A stretch of 29,721 nt of DNA from CAZUTK01 sp964623265 (lineage in GTDB: Bacteria; Electryoneota; B3-LCP), in assembly GCA_964623265.1 (NCBI GenBank), contig CAZUTK010000040.1, forward strand, positions 1 to 29,721, in the 5' to 3' direction. The notes under the pieces were generated by a model. That model was not told the origin of the DNA, ran no database searches, and worked only from the letters and a program-made list of their open reading frames with translations. Position 1 is the stretch's first letter, and each line of letters opens with the position of its first letter. Position numbers and translations under genes: made by a program. Shown here piece after piece: positions 21,840 to 29,721 of this stretch.

Positions 21840-22847
21840 ATGAACCTCCTCGTCACCGGCGGCGCCGGTTTCATCGGCTCGAATTTCATTCATTACGCCA
21901 TCAAGGAACACCCGGAGGCGCGCATCGTCAATCTGGATGCCTTGACCTATTGCGGCAACCTGGAGAATCTGACGGCGTTTCAGAACCATCCACGGTATCG
22001 GTTCGTCCGCGGCGATATTGCCGATGCCGCCGTCTTAACGCAGATTTTCGAAGGGGAGAAATTCGACGCCTTGATCAACTTCGCCGCTGAAACGCATGTG
22101 GATCGCTCCATTACCCGTCCTTCCATTTTTTTGCACACCAACGTCGTAGGAACGCAAGTCCTCCTGGATTTCGCTCTGCGTTATGGAGTCAAACGCTTCC
22201 TGCAGATATCCACGGATGAAGTCTACGGTTCGCTGCCCGAAACCGGATCTTTTCGGGAAACGACTCCTCTGGCGCCCAACAGCCCCTATTCCGCTTCGAA
22301 AGCCGGCGCCGATTTTCTCGTCCGAGCCTACGTGCATACGTATGATCTGGATGCTGTCATCACGCGCTGTTCGAACAACTACGGTCCCTATCAATTTCCG
22401 GAGAAGTTGATCCCGTTGATGATCACCAACGCCGTGGAAGATAAACCGCTGCCTGTGTATGGAGATGGTTTAAATGTGCGCGATTGGCTGCATGTGGAGG
22501 ATCACTGCCGGGCGATCTGGCTGGTTCTGGAAAAAGGCAAAAAAGGCGAAGTTTACAACATCGGTGGTTCGAATGAATGGCATAATCTGGCGTTGGTGAA
22601 AGAACTTCTGCGCATCATGAAGAAGCCGGAGACTCTGATCACCTTCGTCAAGGATCGTCCCGGACATGACCGTCGTTACGCCATAGACGCCTCGAAGATA
22701 AGACAGGAATTGGGCTGGAAGCCGCTCTATGATTTCAGTGCCGGATTGCGGCAAACCGTGCAATGGTATCTCGAGAATGAAGAGTGGTGGCGACGGGTGA
22801 AGAGCGGCGAGTATCATAAGTACTATCAGGAGCAATACGGGCTGTGA
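21840..22847 (+). CDS. rfbB: dTDP-glucose 4,6-dehydratase
   Basis: It converts dTDP-glucose to dTDP-4-keto-6-deoxyglucose, the entry to rhamnose and other deoxysugars. The 335-residue extended SDR has the NAD motif GGAGFIGSNF (7-16), the substrate motif ISTDEVYG (Thr125, Asp126, Glu127) and the catalytic YSASK (Tyr150, Lys154). PNSPYSASKAGADFLVRAY and NNYGPYQFPEKLIPLM are diagnostic of RfbB/RmlB. Length is slightly short of the common 350 but no core part is missing. The other dTDP-sugar genes (rmlA, rmlC, rmlD) are not nearby. Its stop overlaps the GTG of the sugar transferase, linking nucleotide-sugar formation with glycan initiation. No convincing promoter was found in the 80 bases upstream. 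Confidence 0.96.
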   Translation: MNLLVTGGAGFIGSNFIHYAIKEHPEARIVNLDALTYCGNLENLTAFQNHPRYRFVRGDIADAAVLTQIFEGEKFDALINFAAETHVDRSITRPSIFLHTNVVGTQVLLDFALRYGVKRFLQISTDEVYGSLPETGSFRETTPLAPNSPYSASKAGADFLVRAYVHTYDLDAVITRCSNNYGPYQFPEKLIPLMITNAVEDKPLPVYGDGLNVRDWLHVEDHCRAIWLVLEKGKKGEVYNIGGSNEWHNLALVKELLRIMKKPETLITFVKDRPGHDRRYAIDASKIRQELGWKPLYDFSAGLRQTVQWYLENEEWWRRVKSGEYHKYYQEQYGL

Positions 22848-24235
22848 AAATATCCCGGGAAAAAATCGTATTGTGGATCTGCGATTTTATCGCTTTGAAT
22901 CTCGCCTATGTTGCCTCCTACGTATTACGCTATAAATCCGGCTGGTTCTCGCAGGTAACCATCGCTCCGGAATTTCGGCAGCTTTTCCTCCCTTCGTTAA
23001 TCGTTTCTATGGGTTGGCTGGGGATCTTCCTCCTGCGGGGGATGTATCGCACTCTCTACGGTCAGAATTCCGTGGATATTTTGTTCAATGTGATCCGCAG
23101 TTCTCTGGTGGGGATTTTCATCATCTTCTTAATTACAATAGACCTTCGCAAGCCTTTTTCCCCCAGCCGCGTGGTGTTGATGTCTTACTGGGGCTTCTTG
23201 ATTCTCTTCGTCGGCGGCGGGCGGATCATCATCCGGCAAGCGCAAAAACGCCTCCTGGCGAAAGGGATCGGCTTGCGCAACGCCTTGATCGTCGGATTCA
23301 ACGACCGCGCCCGCGCCTTTCTCAGGCAGATCCAGAAGGTGCCGGATATGGGCTATCGGATTTGCGGCTTCTTAAACGGCACCCTGGAGGAAGAGTATCT
23401 GGGCGTAAAGGTTTTGGCGGGAACGGAGAAACTGGAGGAGATCGTCCGGCAGCATTCGATCCGCGAAGTGATTTTGGCTCCATCCGCAGCGGATCGCGAA
23501 CAGATCCCCATTTTGATTTCGAAGCTCGCGAACTTGCGCATCAGCGTTAAGATCCTGCCGGATTTGACTGAAACTCTGTACGGGCGGGTGCGAACCGCCG
23601 CGATCCGAGGCGTCCCCTTAATCGAAGTCTTTCCGGACATCCTTTCTCCAGGCGAACGAAGTCTGAAACGGATACTGGATGTGCTGGTTTCGCTCTGCGT
23701 GCTGATTTTCGGCTTCCCTTTGCTCGTGTGCATCGCTGCGGCGATCAAGCTGGATTCAAAAGGTCCGGTTCTGTACAGGCAAAAACGCGTGGGGCGCGGA
23801 GGTCATATTTTCACCCTGTTGAAATTTCGTTCGATGGTGGCGGATGCGGAAGCTCAAACGGGTCCCGTCTGGGCGGGCAAGGATGATCCCCGCATCACCC
23901 GGGTGGGGAAAATTTTGCGAAAAGTCCATCTGGATGAGGTGCCTCAATTCATCAATGTATTGAAGGGCGATATGTCGCTGGTTGGACCTCGACCGGAACG
24001 TCCCGCATTCGTGAATCAATTCTGCGCTGCCATTCCCTTATATGAACGGCGTCTGAACGTCAAACCGGGGATTACCGGCTGGGCGCAGGTGAAGCACAAA
24101 TACGATGAGTCTTTGACGGACGTGATGGATAAACTGCGCTACGATCTATTTTATCTCGAGAATATGTCGCTCGCTCTGGACATCAAAATCATTCTATCTA
24201 CTGTCGGCGTGGTGCTTTCCGGACGGGGGCATTAA
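22844..24235 (+). CDS. Polyprenyl-phosphate sugar-1-phosphate transferase (WbaP-like)
   Basis: A 463-residue membrane enzyme that begins a surface polysaccharide by moving a sugar-1-phosphate from its nucleotide onto undecaprenyl phosphate. About four transmembrane helices fill the first 130 residues. A Rossmann CoA-binding-like domain follows (RNALIVGFNDRARAFLRQI, about 145-250). The C-terminal catalytic domain (about 265-463) begins with hydrophobic KRILDVLVSLCVLIFGFPLL and continues with YRQKRVGRGGHIFTLLKFRSM, KVHLDEVPQFINVLKGDMSL, VGPRPERP and VKPGITGWAQV, all hallmarks of the family. The GTG start overlaps the rfbB stop (GTGA). Typical exopolysaccharide export genes are not seen. Confidence 0.94.
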   Translation: MKISREKIVLWICDFIALNLAYVASYVLRYKSGWFSQVTIAPEFRQLFLPSLIVSMGWLGIFLLRGMYRTLYGQNSVDILFNVIRSSLVGIFIIFLITIDLRKPFSPSRVVLMSYWGFLILFVGGGRIIIRQAQKRLLAKGIGLRNALIVGFNDRARAFLRQIQKVPDMGYRICGFLNGTLEEEYLGVKVLAGTEKLEEIVRQHSIREVILAPSAADREQIPILISKLANLRISVKILPDLTETLYGRVRTAAIRGVPLIEVFPDILSPGERSLKRILDVLVSLCVLIFGFPLLVCIAAAIKLDSKGPVLYRQKRVGRGGHIFTLLKFRSMVADAEAQTGPVWAGKDDPRITRVGKILRKVHLDEVPQFINVLKGDMSLVGPRPERPAFVNQFCAAIPLYERRLNVKPGITGWAQVKHKYDESLTDVMDKLRYDLFYLENMSLALDIKIILSTVGVVLSGRGH

Positions 24236-24274
24236 GCGGGGATTGGCGTGAGTGTCGTTCGATTTATTCGGAAA

Positions 24275-24898
24275 TCAGTGGTTTTCGGGGGGAGTCAGAG
24301 TCTTGCGGCGATAATCGTTGGGTTTTAAAAACGGAGCCACATATTCCCGCTTTGCGCTTTCCAGGATTCCGCCGGAGTGGAAGGAAAAGAGGCGGGGATG
24401 TGCGATTTTGAAGGGGGAGTTTTTGATCATGTTCTTGCAGGCTTCCCGTCCCTGACGGGCGTGCGGAAGATCGCCGCCGAGCTTCATGGCGCGGTCGAAA
24501 CAATCGTACGCTTCGCATGCAATTTCCATGCGGAATTCCCGAATGAAAATCGGTTCCTTGTCGGCTTTCAAGAAAGCCAAAATCGCTTCCCCGAGACCGC
24601 ACCAAGCATCCGCCGCCTGCGTGTTCAATTCGAGAGAACGGACGTAGGACGCCAGTGCCGCTGCGATATTTCCTCGCTGCAGAAAAATTCTTCCTCGCCG
24701 CTGCCAAGCTTCCGCATTATGTCCGTCCATCCGCAGCGCTGATTCGTAGGCATCCATCGCGCCGTCGTAATCCTCCGCCATCAGCATCTTGTTGCCGAGG
24801 TTGACCAATTCCAGCACTCGTTCATCCACTTCAATTTCGCCGGAATGGCGTTCAATCGGCTGTTTCGGCCGGCGCAGTTTATTCAGCCACTGAAACAC
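24275..24898 (-). CDS. TPR-repeat protein
   Basis: A 207-residue soluble protein. About three tetratricopeptide repeats are visible between residues 28 and 150: LGNKMLMAEDYDGAMDAYES, AWQRRGRIFLQRGNIAAAL and the less regular AWCGLGEAILAFLKAD to CFDRAMKL. The N-terminus is basic and the C-terminus is unstructured and Lys/Pro-rich. It would act as a protein-binding scaffold; partners are unknown. The start is GTG, with GGAAAG before it and a promoter at 24923-24951. It converges on the sugar transferase gene with 39 bases between stops and no clear terminator. The OsmC-like gene upstream on the same strand is 153 bases away. Confidence 0.85.
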   Translation of the reverse strand: MFQWLNKLRRPKQPIERHSGEIEVDERVLELVNLGNKMLMAEDYDGAMDAYESALRMDGHNAEAWQRRGRIFLQRGNIAAALASYVRSLELNTQAADAWCGLGEAILAFLKADKEPIFIREFRMEIACEAYDCFDRAMKLGGDLPHARQGREACKNMIKNSPFKIAHPRLFSFHSGGILESAKREYVAPFLKPNDYRRKTLTPPENH

Positions 24899-24922
24899 TT
24901 CTTTCCATCTTTTATCTAAAAT

Positions 24923-24951
24923 AAAATATATCCCCGATCATCGGTTTGCAA
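24923..24951 (-). promoter_or_regulatory. Candidate promoter for the TPR gene
   Basis: On the minus strand: TTGCAA, 17 bases, TATTTT (or a TATATT with 15). The leader would be about 18 nt. Confidence 0.55.
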
Positions 24952-25051
24952 GCTGATTTTCGACGATTTAGCGGGGTTTCTTTCACCGGTCACGCTTCAG
25001 CCGCTGAAATTGCCTCGCGGAATCTTTTCCAGCTTCCGAAGCAAGGTTCCA

Positions 25052-25459
25052 TCAATTGACATTCACGGAGTATGTGACTTCCACGACAGGCTTCAGCATA
25101 TGGAGGACGCTGCAGTATTTCTCTTGCGAGAGCTGAACGGCTTTTTCCACTTCCTCCAAGGTGATGTCCGGACCGTGAACCCGGTATAGGAGGTTCAAAT
25201 TTTTCAACACTTTCGGGTGCTCATCCTTTCGTTCGGCGCTCACTTCCACTTCGAAGAGAGTGATTTCTTTACGCCGTTTTTTCAGGATCGCTGCCACGTC
25301 CATAGCGCTGCAAGCGGCAGCGGCGAGCATCACCGTTTCAACGGGTGTGGGACCCGCGGAAGGCTCGTCGGCGGGTGTGGAGTCGAATTGCAGAGTGTGT
25401 CCGGAGGGGGTAGTTCCCGAAAAGTGCATCCCCCCTTTGTACAGTAGTGTTGATTTCAT
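25052..25459 (-). CDS. OsmC/Ohr-family protein (YhfA-like)
   Basis: A 135-residue protein of the OsmC fold. The two redox cysteines are in AAAACSAMDV (Cys50) and EKYCSVL (Cys116), spaced as in peroxide-reducing OsmC/Ohr proteins. PTPVETVMLAAAACSAMDV and the short N-terminal part (STLLYKGGMHFSG) fit the YhfA-like subgroup, whose physiological substrate is less certain than that of Ohr. It probably reduces organic hydroperoxides. It lies 42 bases after lon on the same strand and may share its transcript, which would place it with protein-quality control under stress. Confidence 0.92.
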   Translation of the reverse strand: MKSTLLYKGGMHFSGTTPSGHTLQFDSTPADEPSAGPTPVETVMLAAAACSAMDVAAILKKRRKEITLFEVEVSAERKDEHPKVLKNLNLLYRVHGPDITLEEVEKAVQLSQEKYCSVLHMLKPVVEVTYSVNVN

Positions 25460-25501
25460 TCCGATTCTTGTGATTCGTCTTCCCGTTTTGGTTGGATGGG
25501 A

Positions 25502-27871
25502 TCAAGCGGCTTGTTCCGCCAGATCCTCGGAAAATTTTTCAGTTACCAGCGCGTTTTTCAGCACTTCTTCCATTTCATGCACGAAAATGAACTCCATTTC
25601 CGAGCGGACTTCCGGCGTTGTTTCTTCCAGATCTTTTTCATTCTTCCAGGGGAGAATCATCCTGCGGATTCCGGAGCGGTGCGCTGCCAGCACTTTTTCT
25701 TTGATTCCGCCGACCGGCAAGACCATTCCTCGCAAGGTGATTTCACCGGTCATAGCGGTATCGGAACGCACCAAGCGGTTCGTCAGAAGACTCGCCATCG
25801 CCGTCAGAATGGTTACACCCGCGGAAGGACCGTCTTTGGGAATAGCTCCCGCGGGCACATGCACATGGATGTTTTCCCCTTCGAAATCAATCGCTTCCAA
25901 GCCCATTTCACCGGCGCGGCTTCGCAGGAATGAGAGCGCTGCCTGAGCGGATTCCTTCATAATATCACCCAGCTGTCCCGTCAGGATCAAATTCCCCTTG
26001 CCTTTCATCCGGGTAACTTCGATGAAGAGAATGTCGCCTCCGGTGGGCGTCCAGGCGACGCCGGTGGCGATGCCCGGTCTGGTAATGCGCTCAGACGTTT
26101 CGCTGTAAAATTTGATCGGACCCAGATATCCGTGCAGCGATTCCACGGTGATGACGGTGGTTTCGATCTCGTTCGCCGCCACCTTCTTGGCGACGCCGCG
26201 GCATATGGAAGCGATCTCGCGTTCCAGGTTGCGGACTCCGGCTTCCCGCGTGTACGAGCGAATGATTTCGCGCACAGCCTCATCTTCAAATTGAATATTT
26301 TCCGGCTTCAGCCCATGCTCTTCAATCTGCTTGGGGATGAGGAATTTTTTAGCGATTTGCAGTTTCTCCTCTTCAATATAGCCCGGCAGAGTCAGAATTT
26401 CCATTCGGTCTCTCAGCGCCGGCGGGATGGGATCCGCCACATTGGCGGTGGCGATGAACATCACCTGCGAGAGATCAAAATCCACATCCAGATAGTGATC
26501 CGAGAAGCTGAAGTTTTGTTCAGGGTCCAGCACCTCCAATAGAGCGGAAGACGGATCGCCGCGGAAGTCCATGCCGACTTTGTCGATCTCGTCCAGCATG
26601 AATACCGGGTTTCTGGTGCCGGCGCGCTTGATGCCCTGGATGATGCGTCCCGGCAGAGCTCCGATGTAGGTTCTGCGATGACCGCGGATTTCGGCTTCGT
26701 CGCGCAACCCTCCCAGAGAAATGCGCACGAATTTGCGCCCCAGCGCATTGGCGATGGATTTTCCCAATGAAGTCTTGCCGACGCCGGGCGGACCCAGAAA
26801 ACAGAGGATGGGACCTTTCAGCTGTTCCTTGAGCTTGCGCACAGCCAGGTATTCCAGGATGCGTTTCTTCACTTTTTCCAGACCGTAATGATCCCCTTCG
26901 AGGATTTCCTCCGCTTTTTTCAGATCGAGGTTATCCTCGGTTAGGATAGACCAAGGCAGATCGAGCAGCCAGTCAATGTAGGTGCGGGAAACTGTGTATT
27001 CTGCAGAGGAGGACGGCATCCGCGAGAGGCGGTCAATTTCCTTCTCCGCCGCTTTTTTCGCTTCTTCCGGCATGCCGGCTTTTTCCAGTTTATCCCGCAG
27101 CTCCTGGATTTCGACGCCTTCGGTGTCGTCTCCTAATTCCCTGCGGATCGCTTTCAGCTGTTCGCGTAAAAAATACTCCCGCTGGGATTTGGAGATCTCG
27201 CCCTGCACCTCGCTCTGTATTTTCGACCCGATTTCCAGCTTCTGCAGATATTCGTTTAAAAGCACCGTCGCGCGTTCCAGCCGCTCCTTGACATTGACTC
27301 GTTCGAGGATTTCCTCTTTATGGTGCGTTTCCAGATTCAGTAAAGATACCGCCGTATCCGTCAGCCTGCCGGGATCCTGAATGTTCGCCAGCATCATCAA
27401 ATGTTCGCCGGTGATGTTGGGTAGGTATTCGCTGATGGATTGAACCAGATTGCGCAGGTTCAACACCATCGCATCCACCTCCAGTCCTGTGGCGACTTCA
27501 TCTTCCATCCGTTCGATGGAGACCTTTATGTAGGGATCCAGTTGAATGTAGTCTTTCAGTCGGAAACGCTGCACTCCTTGAACAATCACGGATTTCGAGT
27601 CATCCGGAAGGTCAATGATCTTCAGGACGGCGGCGACCGTTCCCCAGCTGTAGAGATCTTCCGGACCCGGATCATCCACCAAGCCCTGTTTCTGCGCGAT
27701 GACACCGATGAATTTCGATTTATCTTCGATGTCAGCCAGGAGTTTCAACGACTTTTCCCTGCCCACCGCCAGAGGGATAATCTGATGCGGAAAGAGCACG
27801 GAGTTGCGCAGAGGGATCACCGACAGGATTTCGGGAAGATTCTCTGTCTTCATTTTAGCTTCGTTTTTCAT
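25502..27871 (-). CDS. lon: ATP-dependent protease Lon
   Basis: A 789-residue LonA protease that unfolds and degrades damaged and regulatory proteins. The N-terminal LON domain (about 15-205, LPEILSVIPLRNSVLFPHQI) is followed by a coiled coil with SKSQREYFLREQLKAIRREL. The AAA+ module has Walker A GPPGVGKTS (360-368) and Walker B VFMLDEID (423-430). The protease domain carries the Ser-Lys dyad, Ser683 in PKDGPSAG and Lys726 in GGIKEKV. Length and all motifs are normal. ATG 27871 is used, though ATG 27853 is an alternative; neither has a clear Shine-Dalgarno. A near-consensus promoter sits at 28082-28110, leaving a long leader. The OsmC-like gene follows. Confidence 0.97.
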   Translation of the reverse strand: MKNEAKMKTENLPEILSVIPLRNSVLFPHQIIPLAVGREKSLKLLADIEDKSKFIGVIAQKQGLVDDPGPEDLYSWGTVAAVLKIIDLPDDSKSVIVQGVQRFRLKDYIQLDPYIKVSIERMEDEVATGLEVDAMVLNLRNLVQSISEYLPNITGEHLMMLANIQDPGRLTDTAVSLLNLETHHKEEILERVNVKERLERATVLLNEYLQKLEIGSKIQSEVQGEISKSQREYFLREQLKAIRRELGDDTEGVEIQELRDKLEKAGMPEEAKKAAEKEIDRLSRMPSSSAEYTVSRTYIDWLLDLPWSILTEDNLDLKKAEEILEGDHYGLEKVKKRILEYLAVRKLKEQLKGPILCFLGPPGVGKTSLGKSIANALGRKFVRISLGGLRDEAEIRGHRRTYIGALPGRIIQGIKRAGTRNPVFMLDEIDKVGMDFRGDPSSALLEVLDPEQNFSFSDHYLDVDFDLSQVMFIATANVADPIPPALRDRMEILTLPGYIEEEKLQIAKKFLIPKQIEEHGLKPENIQFEDEAVREIIRSYTREAGVRNLEREIASICRGVAKKVAANEIETTVITVESLHGYLGPIKFYSETSERITRPGIATGVAWTPTGGDILFIEVTRMKGKGNLILTGQLGDIMKESAQAALSFLRSRAGEMGLEAIDFEGENIHVHVPAGAIPKDGPSAGVTILTAMASLLTNRLVRSDTAMTGEITLRGMVLPVGGIKEKVLAAHRSGIRRMILPWKNEKDLEETTPEVRSEMEFIFVHEMEEVLKNALVTEKFSEDLAEQAA

Positions 27872-27904
27872 ATTTCACATACGTGATTCAAGGGATGGTG
27901 CAAT

Positions 27905-27922
27905 CCTTACATCTATGTAAGG
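27905..27922. promoter_or_regulatory. 18-bp perfect palindrome before lon
   Basis: CCTTACAT-CT-ATGTAAGG is exact in both arms and lies 34 bases before the lon ATG. The two-base centre fits a dimeric repressor site better than an RNA hairpin. It does not match CIRCE or HAIR heat-shock operators. Confidence 0.45.
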
Positions 27923-27999
27923 GATGTGTGGTCTTCAGCAGATGTATGTTAATGAAGCAACTTATATGCCAGTATTATTTATCCTGAAGTTAGAGAGAT

Positions 28000-28021
28000 T
28001 TTTCGCCGTGGTCGGCGAAAA
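28000..28021. promoter_or_regulatory. 9-bp stem-loop in the lon leader
   Basis: TTTTCGCCG-TGGT-CGGCGAAAA is a perfect stem with a four-base loop. It lacks a following T-tract on either strand, so it is more likely a leader structure than a terminator. Confidence 0.5.
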
Positions 28022-28081
28022 CATCTGACAGGATGTCATAGTAATATGTCAGAATTTGGAGCATTCGTTCCGCATTTGAGA

Positions 28082-28110
28082 AATATATTCATATGGCAGG
28101 ATAATGTCAA
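28082..28110 (-). promoter_or_regulatory. Sigma70-like promoter for lon
   Basis: On the minus strand: TTGACA, 17 bases, TATATT, the best match in the window. It faces away from the promoter at 28165, 54 bases off. Confidence 0.78.
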
Positions 28111-28164
28111 GTCAAATCCCCTGTTTCCTGTCCCGGCTTTTCCGAAGTCTGAAGGAAGAAACGC

Positions 28165-28193
28165 TTGCTTCCGCTCGCCGAACCTATTATATT
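28165..28193 (+). promoter_or_regulatory. Sigma70-like promoter for the dehydratase gene
   Basis: TTGCTT, 17 bases, TATATT, with a leader of about 57 nt that ends in GGAG six bases before the ATG at 28257. Confidence 0.72.
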
Positions 28194-28256
28194 GAATACG
28201 TCAATATCGGCACTTTGATGCCGTGAATCGGAAATATCTTCACACCGGAGATCGGA

Positions 28257-29717
28257 ATGCCGCGCGAGAATAACGAAAACAACCTCTGGACGGAACCGAA
28301 CACGCAGCGGATCAGCAGCAGAGAGTGGCGCAGGCTCTTTTCATCCGTCCCAGACGAATTGATTGACGGCTACCGATACTATCGCGATTGCGGCAAGACG
28401 AACTGGAACACCTATCTGATACCGCCTTCTACGTTTGCGGCGTACGGAGCGCGCTATCTGCAGAAGCTTCGCTTCGACAATTCGCTGGCATCGCTGCGCC
28501 TCTGGGGATTTATGTTGACGGAATCCGAGAGGCTCTATCGCGCCCGCCAAAGCGGGAAAACTGTGATCGCGATTATGGGAGATCTGGGTCCTCTGGCTCC
28601 GCTGGTGTACTCGTTTCCCAACACCGCGGCGTTTTATCCGGAATGCCACTGGTGGACGCCGTTTCTCTTTGAATCGAACGACCTTTTCGATGCCGCTGCG
28701 AAGCGAGGCATCGGAGAAGATTGCTGCTTTGTGAGGGCGGCGTTGGGCGCTTTCGCCAAGAATTGCTATTTTCCGCCGCCGCAGCTCTGCATCGCCTGTG
28801 TGGGCGCCACCTGCGATGATATGGCTGCGGTGATTCAAGGCGCTTACGCTCTGGAGTATCCCTTCTTCTGGTTTGAAATCCCCTATCGGCGGGATTGGGA
28901 CCGTGGGGATGAAACGGATCCTTTGAAGCCGAAAGCGATCGAGGAGAACCGCCTCAGAGCCTTTATCGTGAAGCAGCTTGAAGCGCTGATCCTCAAGCTT
29001 GAGGAAGCCACACAAACATCCTTTCAGGAGGATTCCCTGCGCGCCGCCATCCAGCAGGTGAATCGCTTCCGCCGCGCCGTGCAAGAGGCTCGACGATACA
29101 GCTATCAATCCCATGGTGCGGCTCTGCCGGCTCTGGAAATGATGAATCTGGAGTTTATGGGTTTAGCGTTCTATGCGGATCTGCAAGAAGCTGCTGATAT
29201 CGCCGAACATTTAGCCGAAACTGCCCGGAGGCGTGCTCAGCAGGGTGATTGGGCAGTGCCACCGCGGTCGGTGCGCGTCTTCTGGGTGACGCCGCCGGCG
29301 GATCCCATCCTATTGAATCATCTGGAGGATTTGGGCGGGCAGGTGGTCGGCAGCGAATATGTCATCCACCAAATCCGCGACCCCTTGCGAGAAGATCTCC
29401 CCCCCCTGGAAGCTCTGGCGGAAGGCATACTGAATATGAGCTTGATCGGAAGCTCCGTAAAACGTGCGCACGATGCCATGGATGAAGCAAGAGAAGCCGG
29501 CGCGGAAGGCGTGATCATCTCTTCCATTTTCGCCAGTTCGCACTGCGCTTCAGAAGACCGCATCATCGCGGAAGAGATGAAAAAAGCGCTGGAGATTCCG
29601 GTTCTCGCTTTCGATGTGGTGGGTCCCGGAAAAGAGCGTCAGCAGAGTCAAACGCTGAACCGCATGCAGGCGTTCGTCGAGGTTTTGAACGCGAGACGAA
29701 GCCGCAAGTTCACTTGA
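28257..29717 (+). CDS. 2-hydroxyacyl-CoA dehydratase / benzoyl-CoA reductase family subunit (HgdB-like)
   Basis: A 486-residue protein of the HGD-D family, whose members bind a [4Fe-4S] cluster and dehydrate 2-hydroxyacyl-CoA or reduce benzoyl-CoA after one-electron activation by a separate ATPase. Family landmarks are CCFVRAALGAF (Cys156/157), the CIACVGATCDD block (Cys178, Cys181, Cys186), a late IISSIFASSHCAS (Cys430) and the end motif IPVLAFDVVGPGKERQQSQT with NRMQAFVEV. These three regions hold the usual cluster ligands, so the fold and cluster look intact. Extra cysteines (130, 170, 181) exceed the minimum. The N-terminal 100 residues are family-atypical. Its partner subunit and activator would be expected downstream, beyond the window end four bases later. 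Substrate unknown. Confidence 0.85.
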   Translation: MPRENNENNLWTEPNTQRISSREWRRLFSSVPDELIDGYRYYRDCGKTNWNTYLIPPSTFAAYGARYLQKLRFDNSLASLRLWGFMLTESERLYRARQSGKTVIAIMGDLGPLAPLVYSFPNTAAFYPECHWWTPFLFESNDLFDAAAKRGIGEDCCFVRAALGAFAKNCYFPPPQLCIACVGATCDDMAAVIQGAYALEYPFFWFEIPYRRDWDRGDETDPLKPKAIEENRLRAFIVKQLEALILKLEEATQTSFQEDSLRAAIQQVNRFRRAVQEARRYSYQSHGAALPALEMMNLEFMGLAFYADLQEAADIAEHLAETARRRAQQGDWAVPPRSVRVFWVTPPADPILLNHLEDLGGQVVGSEYVIHQIRDPLREDLPPLEALAEGILNMSLIGSSVKRAHDAMDEAREAGAEGVIISSIFASSHCASEDRIIAEEMKKALEIPVLAFDVVGPGKERQQSQTLNRMQAFVEVLNARRSRKFT

Positions 29718-29721
29718 TCAA

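Larger units (their letters stand above)
27872..28075 (-). promoter_or_regulatory. Predicted long 5' leader of lon
   Basis: About 204 nt lie between the predicted lon transcription start and the lon ATG, with no open reading frame of note. Three inverted repeats lie in it: CTGACA…TGTCAG (about 28025-28052), the 9-bp stem at 28000-28021 and the 18-bp palindrome at 27905-27922. None matches a riboswitch I can name. Confidence 0.5.

Noticed and set aside
28000..28021. Rho-independent terminator
   Set aside because: The stem is perfect but no T-tract follows on either strand, and it lies upstream of both flanking genes, not after one.

Overview
This is a bacterial chromosomal fragment, probably from a metagenome assembly, because a 21-base run of N sits inside a tandem repeat. 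The cell envelope is Gram-negative-like: an Omp85/POTRA protein is paired with a TamB-like protein, and there are a lipoprotein-type cyclophilin and FtsEX. Combined with ThyX, a SpoIIE/RsbW/STAS partner-switching set, Lon, an HpnE-like oxidase and a HgdB-like dehydratase, this suggests an uncultured FCB-type or related candidate phylum. No rRNA or other taxonomic marker is present, so that placement is weak. Several candidate promoters share one layout, a TTGnnn -35 box, exactly 17 bases, then TATATT or a close variant, so transcription looks sigma70-like.

Region 1 (1-3.0 kb) is the accessory part. It holds at least eight copies of a short palindromic REP-like repeat (27-nt core, GTCAT-stem-AA-stem-ATCCAG). 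A small AT-rich GIY-YIG nuclease gene is bracketed by these repeats, and next to it is a decayed beta-class (type III Mod-like) DNA methyltransferase gene. The methyltransferase has been entered four times by REP copies and carries two tandem arrays (21-bp and 18-bp units). The repeats are translated as extra peptides. It is broken by TAG directly after its DPPF catalytic motif and by TAA near its C-terminus.

Region 2 (3.0-6.8 kb, minus strand) holds a response regulator that overlaps the methyltransferase start, a lipoprotein cyclophilin, a DUF4412-like secreted protein, and a ParA/MinD-like ATPase followed by a small Arg-rich protein and a clear terminator.

Region 3 (6.8-17.3 kb) holds a secreted coiled-coil protein and thyX on the plus strand; tamB and a tamA-like gene on the minus strand with overlapping ends; a Zn-ribbon Nudix hydrolase; and, on the minus strand, an HpnE-like FAD enzyme overlapping a SAM methyltransferase.

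Region 4 (17.4-21.8 kb, plus) is a tightly packed, mostly overlapping operon: STAS antagonist, GAF-SpoIIE phosphatase, RsbW-like kinase, coaD, ftsE, ftsX. It is followed by rfbB and a polyprenyl-phosphate sugar transferase (21.8-24.2 kb) for surface polysaccharide.

Region 5 (24.2-29.7 kb) has a TPR protein, an OsmC-family protein and lon on the minus strand. Lon is preceded by a predicted leader of about 200 nt with inverted repeats. A divergent HgdB-like 2-hydroxyacyl-CoA dehydratase subunit ends at the window edge.

The best candidate for something not well described is Region 1: a REP/GIY-YIG cassette with REP-seeded, in-frame minisatellite growth inside a methyltransferase gene.
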